Source: Fragum whitleyi (taxonomy: Eukaryota; Mollusca; Bivalvia; Cardiida; Cardiidae). From it: DNA of 64,000 nucleotides. Position numbers and translations under genes: made by a program. Below are positions 34,851-47,200 of the stretch, in pieces. A model generated the notes under the pieces. The model saw only the letters and a program-made list of their open reading frames with translations. It did not search any database and was not told the DNA's origin. The first letter of the stretch is position 1. The number at the start of each line of letters is the position of its first letter. The stretch covers positions 30,581,558-30,645,557 of the forward strand of contig OX411543.1 of assembly GCA_948146395.1 (NCBI GenBank). The letters are read 5' to 3'.

Positions 34851-36460
34851 ATCCCTTAGTAAAATGAAAAGTACAGTACAGATTACTCAATTTTAGATTT
34901 GTCAAACCTTTCAACGGGTTCAACTTGAATGTCTTTAAAGTAGACACACCAGCTTTGCACTAACACTTGGGTGTAATCAGGTTAATACCTAATTTATTCT
35001 AGTAATCGCCCATGAATGACTAAGTTGGGGTCGGGCGATTATAAAAGGCATTCTCGTAAAGATATATGTATATTCTACCATAAATTTATGTCCAATAAAG
35101 TAGTTTTGACAATTCTCTTCTGGTACGATGCCCGGAAAAACGTCGATTTCGGCAAGTAATAACGCCGACGATCTTGCTGTTTCTTTTTGTTTTAGTTTAG
35201 TTTGAACGTTTATAAATAGAGAAAGAAACCAATGCCAGGGAGTCGTATTTAAATGCCTGTTTTATTTACTGATACATTTTTTCAGACTGTCTGACAAACG
35301 GCGACGAAGACTGAAATTATTTGATAAATAAAAGAGTTTTGTAAACAATTCTCCAGTTTCAGAGTAGGCTATTGTGTTATTCTTAGTTTTCACATTTTGT
35401 AAAACCCCGCACATCGCTGTACTGACTTGAAAAAGATCGTAACTACAACTAACTCAATATCTCGCATTTTATTGTTACCGATTGAGTACTCGTATATCTA
35501 AGTTGCAAACTGACAATTTAAAAGATAGTCGTATTAAGAAATTATGCGCAATCGTAATTGCCTACCTGCAGCGAAAATTAAATGAACAATCCTGTTTTCC
35601 TCAATTTTAAATTGCGTAATGTAGCCACAAAAGACGACTTAAGTATGACTTCATCCTAATAATTGAAAGGGTTTGACATCTCCCGGGACAAGTGTTAGGC
35701 GCGTGCAAGCTCCGAAAATTCTGCTAAAAATAGAGGTCGGCATCTTTCATCACCTGTTCAACCCCCGCGTTAAATAAACTATTCCGCGTCCTTTACCTCA
35801 TTACGGGACTAAAATGTTCTTTAACTCTAGCCTTTTTGGTCAGATAGCTACTCGGATTAACTCTCGTTTTATTGAAACGAAAAATCACGAACTATCGGAA
35901 GATGCTTTCTATTTAATTGTTTCTGAAAATAATCGTATTATTTGATAAAAATATCATAAATATTTTGAATTAAACATTTTATTCGTTTTACGTCAGTAGA
36001 AAGTCAATGTATTTTCTGCTTTTCGGTTAACCTCGAAAATGAATCCAAATGATCAATAACCGTAATTCGGTATTTGTCGCAGGAATTTTATACATGTTGT
36101 TGTAAAAATAGGGAAATCTACATGGCAGAGATAATGAAGCAATTTATCCCAAATCGAGGGATCGGCGATTATAAGTTTCCAACTTTTTCCGAAATTAACC
36201 CAAAAATGGCCGATATTGAGCAGTCTTTGGGTGTTTTGGCGTTTATCCGAATATGGGCGAGTATTAGAATACTTCGGTAGATCTAATTCTAAATGTTTGA
36301 AAACTTTTTTTTTTTTAATTTTGGATCCGGCAAGCAGGAATGTTTTTTTTTTTTATCAAAATTACAACTGCGAAACTGCAATCGCCCCTTACTAATGTAA
36401 AGATACGGCAAAATGAATTTTAAAAAAAAATACTCCCAAAAGATTTTGATAACAGAAAAG

Positions 36461-36530
36461 ATGAGACCGGGATTTGAACCACGATCTCCGGCATGACAAT
36501 CCTTCGCTTTAACCACTACACCACGGCACC
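36461..36530 (-). pseudogene. tRNA-Asp(GTC)-like sequence, degenerate (SINE head or tRNA relic)
   Basis: Minus strand reads GGTGCCGTGGTGTAGTGGTT (A-box region), TTGTCAT with GTC in the anticodon position (36495-36497), and GTGGTTCAAATCCCGG (B-box). The acceptor stem and anticodon stem have several mismatches, so a functional tRNA is unlikely. Confidence 0.6.
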
Positions 36531-37684
36531 TTTCACAAAATAGTTATATCAAATGAGTATTTAAACCATTATTTAATTTCATGCGTTGGAAACATCGTAA
36601 TAAAACGTTTTGTTACTTGATTTTCAAGCATAAAATTACTTTTTTTTAAAGGTAGGAACAGCCCTTAAATAATGCCGTTTCATAACACCATTGATTAATT
36701 TTGATGGGGTTGAAAAAATGTAGATTTGCTGCTGCGATCATCCAAGAATTGATCCTTTCCATTTGCTTTGTAACAACAAAAATATTTCTCGAAATATATG
36801 ATTATAAAAAAAATATAAATAACTTAGGTCTACACCTAAATACTTTAGGGCAGGACTGAAAATTCAATTTATAACGCGCAAGTACCCGTTGCTAATGACG
36901 CGTCTCTCTTGATCAATAGTTACGTCCCCTGCGCATTTACTCGGCACGTATCAAGTTCGTACCGTGTAAAATAGTCGACTGACGATATAGTTGGAATAAA
37001 CGCAAAACAAAAAATATTTTCTAGAAAATTAGTTTGAATGCTCGTTAATTCGCTTTCGTTTCTTGAAATTGCCAATCGTAATAGTCCGAGGAAGAATATT
37101 CGAGAATGGTTCCATACTGTATTGACGATACAGATAGTTTATCCGGCGCTGGGATATCTCTTAACAAATCGGGAGCATACAATGTATCTAGGATTTTTTT
37201 AAACGGGTACCAAGCTTAAAAATTAGGAGAGTAGTTTCGCTGCAGATTGCTATTGATTTTCTCTGAAAAAATTAAATATTTATGCCTCAGATGGGTTTTC
37301 ATCTTTTCCTACGAACCCCGGATCCGCAACTGCTCTTTAACAATTTTATTCTTTAAAAGTATGAAGCACTCCACCCGACACAGAATTTATCATCACAATT
37401 TGTTGAACATGATTTACCCTTTCTGTGTGTAAAGTTTGGTGGTGTCGTGTTTGGTGCTTCATACTAATACACAGCCGTTTTTGTGAAAAATAAAGCAAAA
37501 AATGGTAAAAATGCAAATATCTGTCATATTGTTGTTATTTTTTCGTCCTTATAGGAAAGGTTTTCGATTGTACCATGGTACTTATAATGAAGTTAGAGTG
37601 TTGAACTTTTGTGAAAAGCACTAAAAAGACGTTTAAAAAGAATCTAGTTTTTTTGAATATACAGGGCCGAGTAGGGGGGTTTCT

Positions 37685-37800
37685 GGATTTGGTCCTTTAC
37701 TCAAAACGCGCTCCACACACTCATTCAATTCCATTCCAACATCATTCCAAAATCATTCACCTTGTCAATTTCACGATGTTGTTAACTGTACCCATTCTTA
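37685..37800. repeat. M9 fragment
   Basis: CATTCAATTCCATTCCAACA and ATTTCACGATGTTGTTAACT resemble the ends of the 17.2-17.6 kb element. Confidence 0.5.
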
Positions 37801-38260
37801 CCGTCACTGATGCTGTAACCAAATGTTATGATCAAACAACGAATACGGATACGGACACTCTTTTTGACGGAAGTCCATGACCAAACATGACCAATATAAG
37901 GCATTATTACAAGATCTATATTCCCTAGAAAAATACCAAAAATACAAATTGTCCTTGTCAAATATTGAGTAGAATATAATACATGTATGCTAAGAAAATA
38001 TGATAAGATTGTTATAAATAAAGATCACCAAAAACTTATTAATTATATCTTTTATATTCACGAATTGTTTTAAATTTGAGAAAACTCTCGGTTAAAAACA
38101 AAATGAAAAAGATTATAAGGCTTGCTACTAACGTTAACGTTGTACAGTGAGTTCAAATCATGATAGGGATTATAAATTCACCGTAACATAAGTTAAAATG
38201 GTAAGAACACTTATCTCAGTCGCAAGCCTTATAAAATTCAATGTAAGAAAAGTTCCAGCA

Positions 38261-38295
38261 CCCCCCCCCCCCCCCCTCCACACACACACACAAAA
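38261..38295. repeat. Poly-C followed by (CA)n
   Basis: A C run of about 18 then CACACACACACA. Simple sequence. Confidence 0.9.
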
Positions 38296-39019
38296 AACCA
38301 TAATAATAAAATAAAATAAACACTGAGTTTAAAAGTCGTTATATTTTGCTTTTCCCAGATGATCTTTTTTGTCTGGCGGAAGAGTTTTGTCAATCAAAAT
38401 TCTGTTTTCGAGTCCCTCGTAAAAATTTATGTAGGCCTATCTGAGTATGGTCATTCGTGTTCATTATTTTTTGTCATTAGAATGTTTTGGAATGCAACCA
38501 AAAGCAAAATGGTCTTGTGAATGACGAGACAAACATTTTAATTAAGTCTGGGGAATATTGAGCTAAAATTGCGATCTCTAGAATGTTAACATTGTCTTTT
38601 TCAGTGATTTTGATTTATGCGATTTTGAATGGCTTGAGTAAATGCTCGGAAGCCGGTGTTTGTCTACCAATGGAGGATGTATTTAAAACATATCTGGAGA
38701 GACCAAAATAAGCGTATCTTCGTTATTGCATTTCAAAATAACAATGACTTGAGGACTCAGAGTTTGTCTCGAAATTTGTGTCGTATTCTAAGAAATCCTT
38801 GATTCATTATTCCTGATGTGGAAAATAAAATATGTCTGATCCGTTTAGGTAATGTGATATGACTCGTTTACATAAAATCAAGACGCTTAACCAATACTTG
38901 AAAAATGTTGCATGGCCGTTGACGATATAAATGAGACAATGAAAATCCCTTTCCGGTAAATTGTCGAGAAATAAGGACAGATTATCGCTTGACAAAAACT
39001 TGTCTTTCTCTTAGAAACA

Positions 39020-39183
39020 TCGGCGAAAACAAGGCAAATAGAGGTTATAAGATAAATAAAATACGTACTTAGTGTATTGTTAGAAAAATATCTAACTCGG
39101 GTGTGAGAATCGGCAGAGCCTCGACATTTATCAACTCTCCATACCTCGTTGGATTTTTTTCATACAAAACACTAAGTACGTAT
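39020..39183. repeat. M7 MITE
   Basis: ATACGTACTTAGTGTATTGT near 39061 and CAAAACACTAAGTACGTAT at the right end are inverted. The flank GAAAACAAGGCAAATAGAGG is shared with 11640. Confidence 0.75.
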
Positions 39184-39290
39184 TATATACATGTATATCC
39201 TTAATTAATTTACCCTTTTTGATGTATCATAATCGGAGCCAAATAAACAAATGACACCAGGATGCTGCTTATGAAATAATTCTATATTCG

Positions 39291-39421
39291 CTATGATGTG
39301 TCGATGAAAAAATTCTGATGGAGGAGGAGTTATATGTAAAAGGTAAAATCCGGAGCCCAAGGATTTTGCTTTACATATAAATCCTTCCCCCATCAGACTA
39401 TATTAATCGACACATCATAGC
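39291..39421. repeat. 130 bp imperfect palindrome
   Basis: CTATGATGTGTCGATGAAAA and ATTAATCGACACATCATAG are the outer ends; AAAATCC-GGAGCCCAA-GGATTTT is the apex. Confidence 0.8.
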
Positions 39422-39647
39422 AAAAATGAAATTATATCCATTATGACACGAACACAAATCTGAAATTAATTTTTCTACCATGAAAAATTGTATTTTTCTG
39501 GGTGTAGAATTAATGAAAGGGTATTGATATTGACGGTTGGAGAATTTCACAGAAAGCGAAACGCGTAGTTTAGCACGTGGGTAATATGGCGGGAAAAAAA
39601 AAAACGTTCTGCCACCTAATTTACCACTCTTATTTGGACTATCTGCT

Positions 39648-39809
39648 TCAAGTAGTGGACCCATAATAGTTCCGCGACGTTTCGTAACTAATTATCTTTC
39701 ACATTTCATGTTGACCAAGGTTACCTAATGAAATCATCCTCGGTTAACAATGTTAAATTTCATCACCGTCGTAACGTTGCGGAACTATTACAGGTCGACT
39801 ACTTTAAAG
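39648..39809. repeat. M1 MITE, diverged
   Basis: AAGTAGTGGACCCATAATAG and ATTACAGGTCGACTACTTT are the termini; an inner GGTTACCTAATGAAATCATC lies at the centre. Confidence 0.75.
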
Positions 39810-40088
39810 GATATTATTATATTTTCCTTTGTCAACCATCAAAATAAAGATCTTAATACCACAACCACAAAAATTGATAAGCAGTCAAGCCTTTAAAGAT
39901 GCTCTTTCACAGTTTTTCATAGAAAAAGTACAAAACTTGTTCTTAGGTTCGGAAATGTATTTATTTTTAGACATTTAAGAATGGCCCAGGGGCATTGAGA
40001 CTAAAAACAACATATTTCATTAATTTTGTAGATTATTTTTTCAAAGCGGAAAGATTAGTAAGGGATCCAATCTATTTATTTTGAGTGT

Positions 40089-40835
40089 ATAAATTACAAA
40101 ATCGTTTCTTTTCGTGAATAATCCGTTTCAATTTTGATTGTTTGATATGAAATTTTCAGCTGTCAAATTACTTTAAACTTTATCTTTGACTGAATAAGAC
40201 AAACACGCGAATGCACTTGCGTAAATAGTCGGCTTAAAATTAAACATTTTTTTAGAGCGTTAGTAGTTGCTTTATTTTTCAGAATGAATTTCGGTTAATT
40301 CAGGAATATCGGTCTTCTTTTCCATGCATTTATAAATTGGATCTTATTAATTTAAGGGCTTCAACATGATGAGGTCGATACTTCCAGTTGATTTTACGAA
40401 AATTTTCAAAAATTACATTTTCCCAATCTGTGAAAGAGTAGCTTTAAAAACTATACAAACGCATATCATACGCATACTGATAGAATAGTTTTCAATAAGA
40501 GTTCAACATAAGAAAATGATATCAGAGTGAAAAATAGAAAAGCGCTAAATTACTTCACGACATTAAAACGCCGAAATAACATCGAAATAACCTGAACTTG
40601 ACATTTTTGAACATGCTATAGAGATCAGGAAACCTTTACAATTCCGTCGATCTAATGTTTATTTTTTTTATTTTTGAAAATGTAAGAATGCTTAAAAAAA
40701 TTTTATTTTATATTTTAATTTAAGAATAATTGCATGGACCAAATACAGTTATTCAATCAAATTCTATCTTTCGGTTTAATACCGCTAAAATACGATCGTT
40801 TTAACATTTTTTGACTCAGGGGTAGACGAGATAAA
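40089..40835. repeat. Block duplicated at 50685-51210 (longer copy)
   Basis: Shared in order: TTGTTTGATATGAAATTTTC, GCGTTAGTAGTTGCTTTATT, GCGCTAAATTACTTCAC, CTGAACTTGACATTTTTGAA and AATACGATCGT. About 200 bp between 40310 and 40520 are absent from the other copy. Confidence 0.8.
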
Positions 40836-41228
40836 ATTTTCAAAAAAAAAAAAAAAACATTTTCCAAATCTGTGAAAGAGTAGCTTTAATATAAACAAAG
40901 GAAAATCAGTCGCTCATCCAAATAGTATGACTTGAATATAGCATGATCCATTTTATTAATGGGTAATGACTTAATTTTTAAGATAACCCCTCCACCCGAA
41001 AAATTGTACAGTCGTTTCTAGAAAATACACAAAATACCTAGCATTACCTATCTCGAACCGAAATAGCCCGTAAATATGCCGTGTTATTATTCATCTACAA
41101 TGACCTGGCACTCATTTAATATTCCTTTTGACCCCTATTGATAGTCGGTAAATATGTTTCTTAGTATAGACTTACACTCGCGAAGTTAAGAACAAAAATA
41201 TGTATCACAACTCGGAATGCATACGGAA

Positions 41229-41296
41229 ATTTAGCAGTGGTGGTTAGGACGCTTTCCCATATTCGGGAGGTCACGAGTTCAAGCCGGACCATGACC
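41229..41296 (+). pseudogene. tRNA-like relic
   Basis: TTAGCAGTGGTGGTTAGGAC resembles an A-box region and CACGAGTTCAAGCCGG a B-box. A TTTTTC tract follows. The stems are incomplete. Confidence 0.5.
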
Positions 41297-41840
41297 AGAA
41301 ATTTTTCTTTATCTTTTTAGGGTAACACTTTACATATTTTGATACTTTTGATATTTTGAACAGTGTTGCATAAGACTATTGATATTCGGCACAGTTTTTC
41401 CACCAGACTCAATTCGACCATTGCAAAGTCCTGTCTAAAAATCATTGTAAATTACTGGAAATGATTATAAATTTTGAAATATATCTAGATCTATATTTAA
41501 GAGAAGGGGAGTCACTTTTTTTAGATTCATGACGGTATGAAATTAAAACATATACATGGTTTGAACACGTTAATCGAATTCCTGTTTAAGTGTGATTAGG
41601 TTATTAGCGCCGAAAACTCTATTCTCTTTTCTCAATATCATGAAACAAATGAGATCCTTATGAGAACTTCTATTTGGTACAGGCTTACTTATAATTTTTT
41701 CATAGAGGTATGAAACAAATTTTGTTCTCGATCAGAATACAATAATCTTGGTTGGTGCAAACAACAAAAGTTGAATGTGGAATAAAAAATATTAATCGTA
41801 ACTGACCAAAAAACTAATTACAAAATAATAATTAGAAATG

Positions 41841-41848
<8 letters not shown>

Positions 41849-41872
<24 letters not shown>
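41849..41872. repeat. Poly-A run
   Basis: About 24 A residues. Confidence 0.9.
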
Positions 41873-41873
<1 letters not shown>

Positions 41874-41924
41874 CACGAAAATATCAATATATTAATGATA
41901 ATCACAATAATTAAAACTTGTGTC

Positions 41925-42003
41925 TCTGTCGGGAATTGAACTCGACCCAACAACTTATAGGTGTACGGGAAGGCGTTTGTAACCACTGTACTACCTCGAC
42001 TTT
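41925..42003 (-). pseudogene. tRNA-like relic (SINE head)
   Basis: Minus strand: GTCGAGGTAGTACAGTGGTT (A-box region), then GTCGAGTTCAATTCCCGACA (B-box). The arm between is too distorted to assign an anticodon. Confidence 0.5.
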
Positions 42004-42124
42004 TTACAGAAGATGTAAAATATTATATGTAAATAAGTGAAACGGTGAAATGAAATTGAGTTACGCTGCGGGAATACACGAGCACTGACGGAAGTTAATG
42101 AGTGCCAGGTCATTTTAGATAAAT

Positions 42125-43165
42125 AATACAACCCGTTTTAAAAAAACAACCCGTTTTGAAATAAACTATTTCATATTGGGTTGGCGATGCAAAAGTTTAA
42201 CATTTCAGATGTATCAAGAGATAGTACAACTTACTTAAATAAGTTGTTCTGGCGAGGTTTCATATATCAAATACATTGTTTGGGAGATTGCTGCGATAAA
42301 CTACCAAGTCAAAGTATTTTTCTAAAAACAAGAAACATCCAATTTTGATGATCCAAAATATTGTTGTTGTTTTTTTTTTTTTGGAAAGACTTGTCATTTA
42401 TCTCAAACGTGTTTTATTTAAAATCAAGTTGGCTGAGAATTGAAATCCGGTTTCGAGGGCAATGAGCAGAAAGACGTCCCACTTTGAAATAACGCGAATA
42501 CATGTACTTTATTTCGAAATCATTCCAAAATAAAGAACATGTTTATTTCAAAGCGGTATATATGAAATTTAAGCTTGATTTCAAGGACCGTTTTGAAATG
42601 ACAACTCCTTTTAAAATAATTATCCTAGGGTTTTAGGTTACTTCAAAAGTGTTCAAATATTTATTTCAAAACGCGTTGTAATAGATACAACCCGTTTTGA
42701 AACAAAAAAAGTTTTGGTTTAAATTAAACTGAGTCTAGCATCATAGAAATGCAATGAGAAATTATGCTAATAACTTTAATTAGTTTTTCGAAGAGGATTC
42801 AACTACTAACTCTTTACCACACTACAGCATTTCGAAAGGTCTTGGTAAACTGATGTAAAGCAATGTAAGGATCAAGTTGGTAGGATGGTCTGAAAGTGTC
42901 ACCAATAGTTTTTTGTAATTGTCGTTATATTTTTTGTATTGTTAAAGCATTGTACAAGATGATGTTTTAGTTTTCCCGTAAGAAGATTTATTCTATTTCA
43001 AGACGAGTTTTTATTTCAAAACCAGTTGGTATCACATTGTAATACGATTTCGGGGACATATGCCACTCCAACCCACATTGAAATATTTTTTTTCAAAATG
43101 GGTTGGCGTTTTTATTTCAAAACAATTGTTACAGTGCCGGCTCCATTCCAAAATGTTAAATTCCG
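42125..43165. repeat. 1 kb block of recurring AACCCGTTTTGAAAT motifs in both orientations
   Basis: ACAACCCGTTTTGAAATAAA at 42146, TATTTCAAAACGCGTTG at 42661, ACAACCCGTTTTGAAACAAA at 42689, a related ATTTCAAGACGAG / TTATTTCAAAACCAGTTGG pair at about 42995-43030, and TTTCAAAATGGGTTGGCG at 43092. The motif alternates orientation. It is probably a decayed nonautonomous element. Confidence 0.55.
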
Positions 43166-43308
43166 AAAACAAATGATTAAACATAATGTGACAGATGGTA
43201 AGTGATTGTCATAATTTCCTGTAAGTCATGGAAAATGTCAGGGGAAATTTATGCGGATTTTACAGGTACTGGTTTGAGATAAAGAAATTCTGTCGTTTGA
43301 ATCTTTTC

Positions 43309-43600
43309 AGACGCACCCTTCCGTAATGGCGGAACCTAGTGAGGTATATCTCCAATACCGCGAAACTGTACTGTTAGGGCTAAATGTTCAAGGGGCGTCA
43401 CGCTTCCGTAATAGCCGATCCCAATTAAGTTTGTGTCAAATAATATGATCTGTACTGTATGTGTCACAAGTTCAAGAGATACGTTACACTTCCTTAATAG
43501 CCGATCCCAATGAAGTTTGTGTCAAATAACACGATCTGGCTGGGTTACACTTCCGTAATGGCGGACCCGAGTGAGGTATGTCTCCAATAACGTGATACTG
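43309..43600. repeat. Decayed tandem array whose first unit encodes the GPCR C-terminal tail
   Basis: CTTCCGTAATGGCGGA or CTTCCTTAATAGCCGA recurs at about 43317, 43402, 43489 and 43550, followed each time by a stretch ending in CAATA or CAAATAA and then GATCTGTACTGTA-like sequence. The unit at 43545-43600 is the end of the receptor gene (SLGSAITEV and stop on the minus strand). The other three lie past the stop. Spacing is about 60-90 bp. Confidence 0.75.
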
Positions 43601-44298
43601 TACTGTACGTGTTATAGGTACTAGGTGTACTTCCGGTCCGGAGAGTTCGGCGCTCGGGTCTTCTCGGACAGCATCGACACAATGCTCCACGAAAACATTC
43701 TCTAAAGTTCTGACTGAATATACTGTACAATATCGGATTCGCTGCCGAGTTTATGTATGCAACAATGTTTGTGAATACAATGAATGACCAGTTTTCGTGA
43801 AATGTTCTAGAAGTGAAAGTGCTCCAGACTAGTAAAACCTGACTCGGAGAGTAACTAATGAAATAAACTATGACACTGACAATCAACATTTTTACAACTC
43901 CCTTCCGGGCTTGTATAGCCTCCGAATACCGTTCCATTGAAGACCCGTTTGGTTCCCGGACTGTGTAGGTTCTGTGAAGTCTGTCGGAACCAATAAACAG
44001 GTGCTTGCTGACGAAAGCGTACAATGTAAGCTGTATGGCTAACGGGAGGAAATAGAACAGAATAGATTCAATTCCTTTGAACAAAGTGAAGTAGAAATCC
44101 GGGTCATCGGGAAACCGTATCATGCAGTATTTGATGGCAGGTTCTGGGTGACTTGGGTGACCTTTGCTGACTTCGTTAAAGAAGAATGTCGGTAAGCCGG
44201 CCATCCACGCACAAGGCCAAATACATCCGAGCACAACCACAATTCGACGGCGGTTACACAGAATGTGGGCTTTGATTGGGTGGATGATAGCGATATAC
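43545..44298 (-). CDS. GPCR exon 2: ERY motif to C-terminus
   Basis: Starts after TTTTTCGTTTCAG with G|TATATCGCT. It completes Arg and reads YIAIIHPIKAHILCNRRR, then TM4-TM7 and the tail to TAA at 43545-43547. The ATG-like start of the open frame at 44318 lies in the intron and should not be used. Confidence 0.9.
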
Positions 44299-47200
44299 CT
44301 GAAACGAAAAAGAAACAATATCGATGGATTAGCGCTTAACAGTTGTAACTGCCTATATGTTAATAGGCAGTTACAATTGTTTCACGCTGAGCAATGTATG
44401 AGCATGTGTGTGACATTTTCAGCAAATTAATGTGTGCGTAGCCTTATTGACAGATTTTGAGCTGTCAGGACAACCCCACAGTGCATTGGAAATATTCTAC
44501 GATTTTAATCACAGACTACATATCCGTGGCTATATTATTGAACGCATACTTAATGACTCTGTTCGGCCTTTAATGGATGAAGTTAAAACTTTGAAATGTA
44601 ACGAATATGCTTTATGATAATATAATGAAAATAATAAATTAAAATTCATCACTTCCGAAACGTTTCGGAACTAGTACGGGTTCACTACCTTAACCAACTA
44701 TTAAATGTCGGGATCAATAAAAAGAGCAGATTGAGGAGAGAAATACCGGAAATATTTAGGTATTTATTATTTGAAATCATTAAATCAATTTTGTTGTTTT
44801 ATGTAAAGTATGCTTGAAGAATTCGCCTTTGATGAAAAGCCATTTAGGCATGCAAACACGAAACTTGCATTTATATTAGTTGTTCAATATGCACATAGAT
44901 TTGTAATATCGACTGCTTTTTATGTGTTTTCAGTTGATTTTGTATAATAATTTGGATTTTGCAGCGATGAATTAATTGTTCAATCTTGAAATGAGATTTA
45001 AGAAATAAGAAAATACCATTGCTCAATGACAATTAGAAGACTGTAACCAAAAAATTATTCTCGTACCAAATATTTACAACGTCTTAGTCTAAGCTATCCT
45101 ATTTCGTTTATTCCCTGTAACAACGTGCATTCTGGGTCTTTTAAATAAAAAGGAAATGAATAAGGAGTAAGAATCCATGAAAACCGCACACATTATTAGA
45201 AGAAATAGCAAAAATCAAGCACAGTGATACTTGTTTGTGTCTGAAGGTAAATCCCGTGACCTTATGTCGTGTTCTTTAATCTATTTTAAAGCAAATTTTA
45301 GCACGAAAATATAAATACTTTTGAACATTTCTTCGAGAAATCAATCAGTAAAAAAACCCACATAGCTGTGTTCTTCTGCATAATTCTGCAGAAATACTTT
45401 GTATTTGATTTAGCTGTTCATTCAGAAAAAGGTTCGACATTTTGCTACTGAGAGTTATATTGAAATAGTTAACTACATCGCGAGGAAAAAACAGAAACCA
45501 AACAAACACACATAAACACATACACACACACACACACATACTTCCAACTCGAAATCATTATAAACACTTCTTCCAAGCATTCTCAATAATTAGTCAAATT
45601 CAAAACGATCCTAAACTACATTCAAATCATTCAACCATGGCTGTCGTATTTGAAAATTTCTAATTGGTCCGTCGAGAAACACAAATCTTTTAGAACATAA
45701 ATATATATATATATATATTTATGATCTAAAAGATCTGTGTTTCTCGAAAGGAAACTAGATTGATCATTCTAGATTCAGAAAATGAGCAAATTGCAAAAGA
45801 GTCGACATAAGTCAATCTGCGCAATCTGCGCAGTCTGACTAAGTTCGACACTTTACGCACTTCGAGGTTGTCCCTTTTCGCTTGACGGGTCACATATTGA
45901 TTTAACGAAGTCCCCAGATTGACATTTTTGCTTGACGGGTCATACATATTTCCGATTTAATTTTTCTGGTATATATATGTACGAGTTAAATTTATTTTCT
46001 TTAAATCATAATTCTACGAGTAATCGTATTGTTTCTAAAATGGTATAAACTATAATACACATATATTTAAAATTCATTTAGTATTTTGTCATTTAAGGTA
46101 GTGAACCCGTAATAGTTTTGCAACATCTTAGAAGTAATGACCTTTAACAGTGTTAACCGGGGTTTCCTAATGATTTTCACTAGGAAACCTCAGTTAACAT
46201 TGTGAAAGAATATGTGGTCCGAAATGTTGAGGAACTATTACGGGTCCACTACCTTAAGGACGAAAATGTCGTATCTGCAGCCTGGGTAACGTTATATATA
46301 GATACGACAATATGGTCGCACATCAACGAAATGCAGTATTCTACAAAAATGACATCTCACAGATGTTGGTCCGATCAATTTTGCATGGTGAAAATCTTAT
46401 TATCTGGCTGCCAGGAAATGAAACCTATGTAGACTTATGAAATAATGTCTGGGTCAGTGTGGATATATTGTATACGATAGAATATTTTTAATGGCGTAGC
46501 ATTTGCAGAGAACCGCCTGAGCTCGAAGCCGATGGTGTTAAACCATTTTGAGGGTCTCTGTAAATGTAAAAGCACGAAAACGTGAATTGTCGTGTCTATA
46601 GCATAAAAAAGACTAGAGTATCTATTCAAATACAGACTGGGAGATAATCCATAGAACGTCTTTAAAACTAGCAACAAATCTACGAATAAACCAGTAAAAT
46701 TGTGTTTTGCGTTGCGACGTCACCATAATAACGTTCCTCTCTTAATTTGTGACGTCACAAAATTTAAACGAGGGAAATAGATCAACATCATTAGATATAC
46801 TCTATGTTAATATAAGTCATGAATAATTTTTTCACATATTATGAATTAATTTGTATTATTTTTCTTAATTCAAACCGTTCAAGTATTTCAACAGAAAGCA
46901 TTAATTTAAGTGTTTTGGGATAAACAAATATTGCATAAAAACGAGTAAATTGACTATGCCATACATCGATGATATTTAGGTGCAAAAAAGGGAGCGTTAA
47001 CGGCATGTGATTTTACTAATTAATCGACGTTTCTTCCGCCAGCGCCCGGTCTTTGTCCGAAAAGGTATTCCAGAAGAAGTACATTTATGCCAGAAAACCG
47101 TTACAATGTCCCTATTCCAGCTGTAGCTACGATACTTTAGTATCGAAAGTCGTTTTGTCACAATATGCAATATACCATAGATATGCTAAACATAATTAAA

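Larger units (their letters stand above)
28454..36280. other. Non-coding stretch, no gene seen
   Basis: AT-rich. It contains the repeats listed separately (tandem duplication at 29307, M3 at 31501, M9 at 33780) and a dispersed element with ATTCATACAGTGTGA cores at about 31020-31100 and 34770-34830. No open frame carries a recognisable domain. Confidence 0.6.
36540..43308. other. Non-coding stretch between tRNA relic and GPCR
   Basis: Contains the listed repeats, a C/CA run at 38261-38295, T- and A-runs and tRNA-like relics. I see no coding exon. Confidence 0.6.

Noticed and set aside
36289..36516. 75-codon open frame, minus strand
   Set aside because: Runs through a tRNA-like relic and A/T runs.
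43484..43690. 68-codon open frame, minus strand, overlapping the GPCR tail
   Set aside because: Alternative frame of the tail repeat array; the receptor frame explains the coding.
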